Source: CAYOEZ01 sp964402955 (GTDB taxonomy: Bacteria; Chloroflexota; DTOL01; DAOUCN01). Taken from it: a DNA stretch of 21,866 nt. The translations under genes were made by a program, and so were the position numbers. Location: the NCBI GenBank assembly GCA_964402955.1, contig CAYOEZ010000060.1:1-21866 (forward strand), given 5' to 3'. Positions 21,850 to 21,866 of this stretch are shown here, piece after piece; positions within the stretch are counted from its first letter, which is position 1, and each line of letters begins with the position of its first letter. The notes below the pieces were generated by a model that was given only the letters and a program-made list of their open reading frames with translations, made no database searches and was not told the origin of the DNA.

Positions 21850-21866
21850 AGCGAGCTCCTGTGTGA

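Overview
The window is GC-rich bacterial DNA, and every gene I can support lies on the minus strand. Very long secreted proteins built from Thr/Pro-rich linkers, malectin, DNRLRE and pre-peptidase-type domains, with C-termini of the type 'YLPIIV', together with a TolB-like lipoprotein and scattered palindromic intergenic repeats, suggest a Chloroflexota (Anaerolineae/Caldilineae-like) genome. This is inference from protein style; there is no rRNA or other marker gene. The 10-N scaffold gap shows that it is a draft assembly.

In transcription order (right to left), positions 21849-13808 hold a compact glycan-assembly cluster: a GNAT-type acyltransferase, a NodB-type polysaccharide deacetylase, a GT-B glycosyltransferase, a nucleotidyltransferase-like/thymidylate-kinase-like fusion, a GT4 glycosyltransferase, an Alg14-like/Alg13-like split glycosyltransferase pair, and a DegT/DnrJ/EryC1 sugar aminotransferase. 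Several junctions overlap or lie within a few bases, so they are probably cotranscribed and translationally coupled. A beta-propeller lipoprotein follows (13580-12432). After it comes a repeat-rich intergenic patch and a GmhB-like HAD phosphatase with a good promoter (11992-11408).

Positions 11411-2128 carry a small family of secreted, glycosidase-like proteins: a decayed fragment (11411-11058), a 1042-residue protein (10846-7718) and a 1715-residue protein (7275-2128). The two intact ones share an N-terminal TIM-barrel-like domain with conserved Glu residues, then carry different sets of C-terminal carbohydrate-binding-type modules on T/P-rich linkers. Positions 1914-1097 encode a monotopic phosphoglycosyl transferase that would start a lipid-linked glycan. 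It is interrupted by the scaffold gap, whose two sides represent the same stretch of the gene. The window ends inside a Gfo/Idh/MocA sugar dehydrogenase (802-1).

Taken together: the PGT primes a polyprenyl-linked glycan; the dehydrogenase and DegT aminotransferase could make a 3-amino sugar nucleotide; the glycosyltransferases extend the chain; deacetylase and acyltransferase decorate it; the secreted glycosidase-like proteins may trim or bind it outside the cell. The last steps are inference from neighbourhood. No tRNA, rRNA, CRISPR array, transposase or phage gene was seen.
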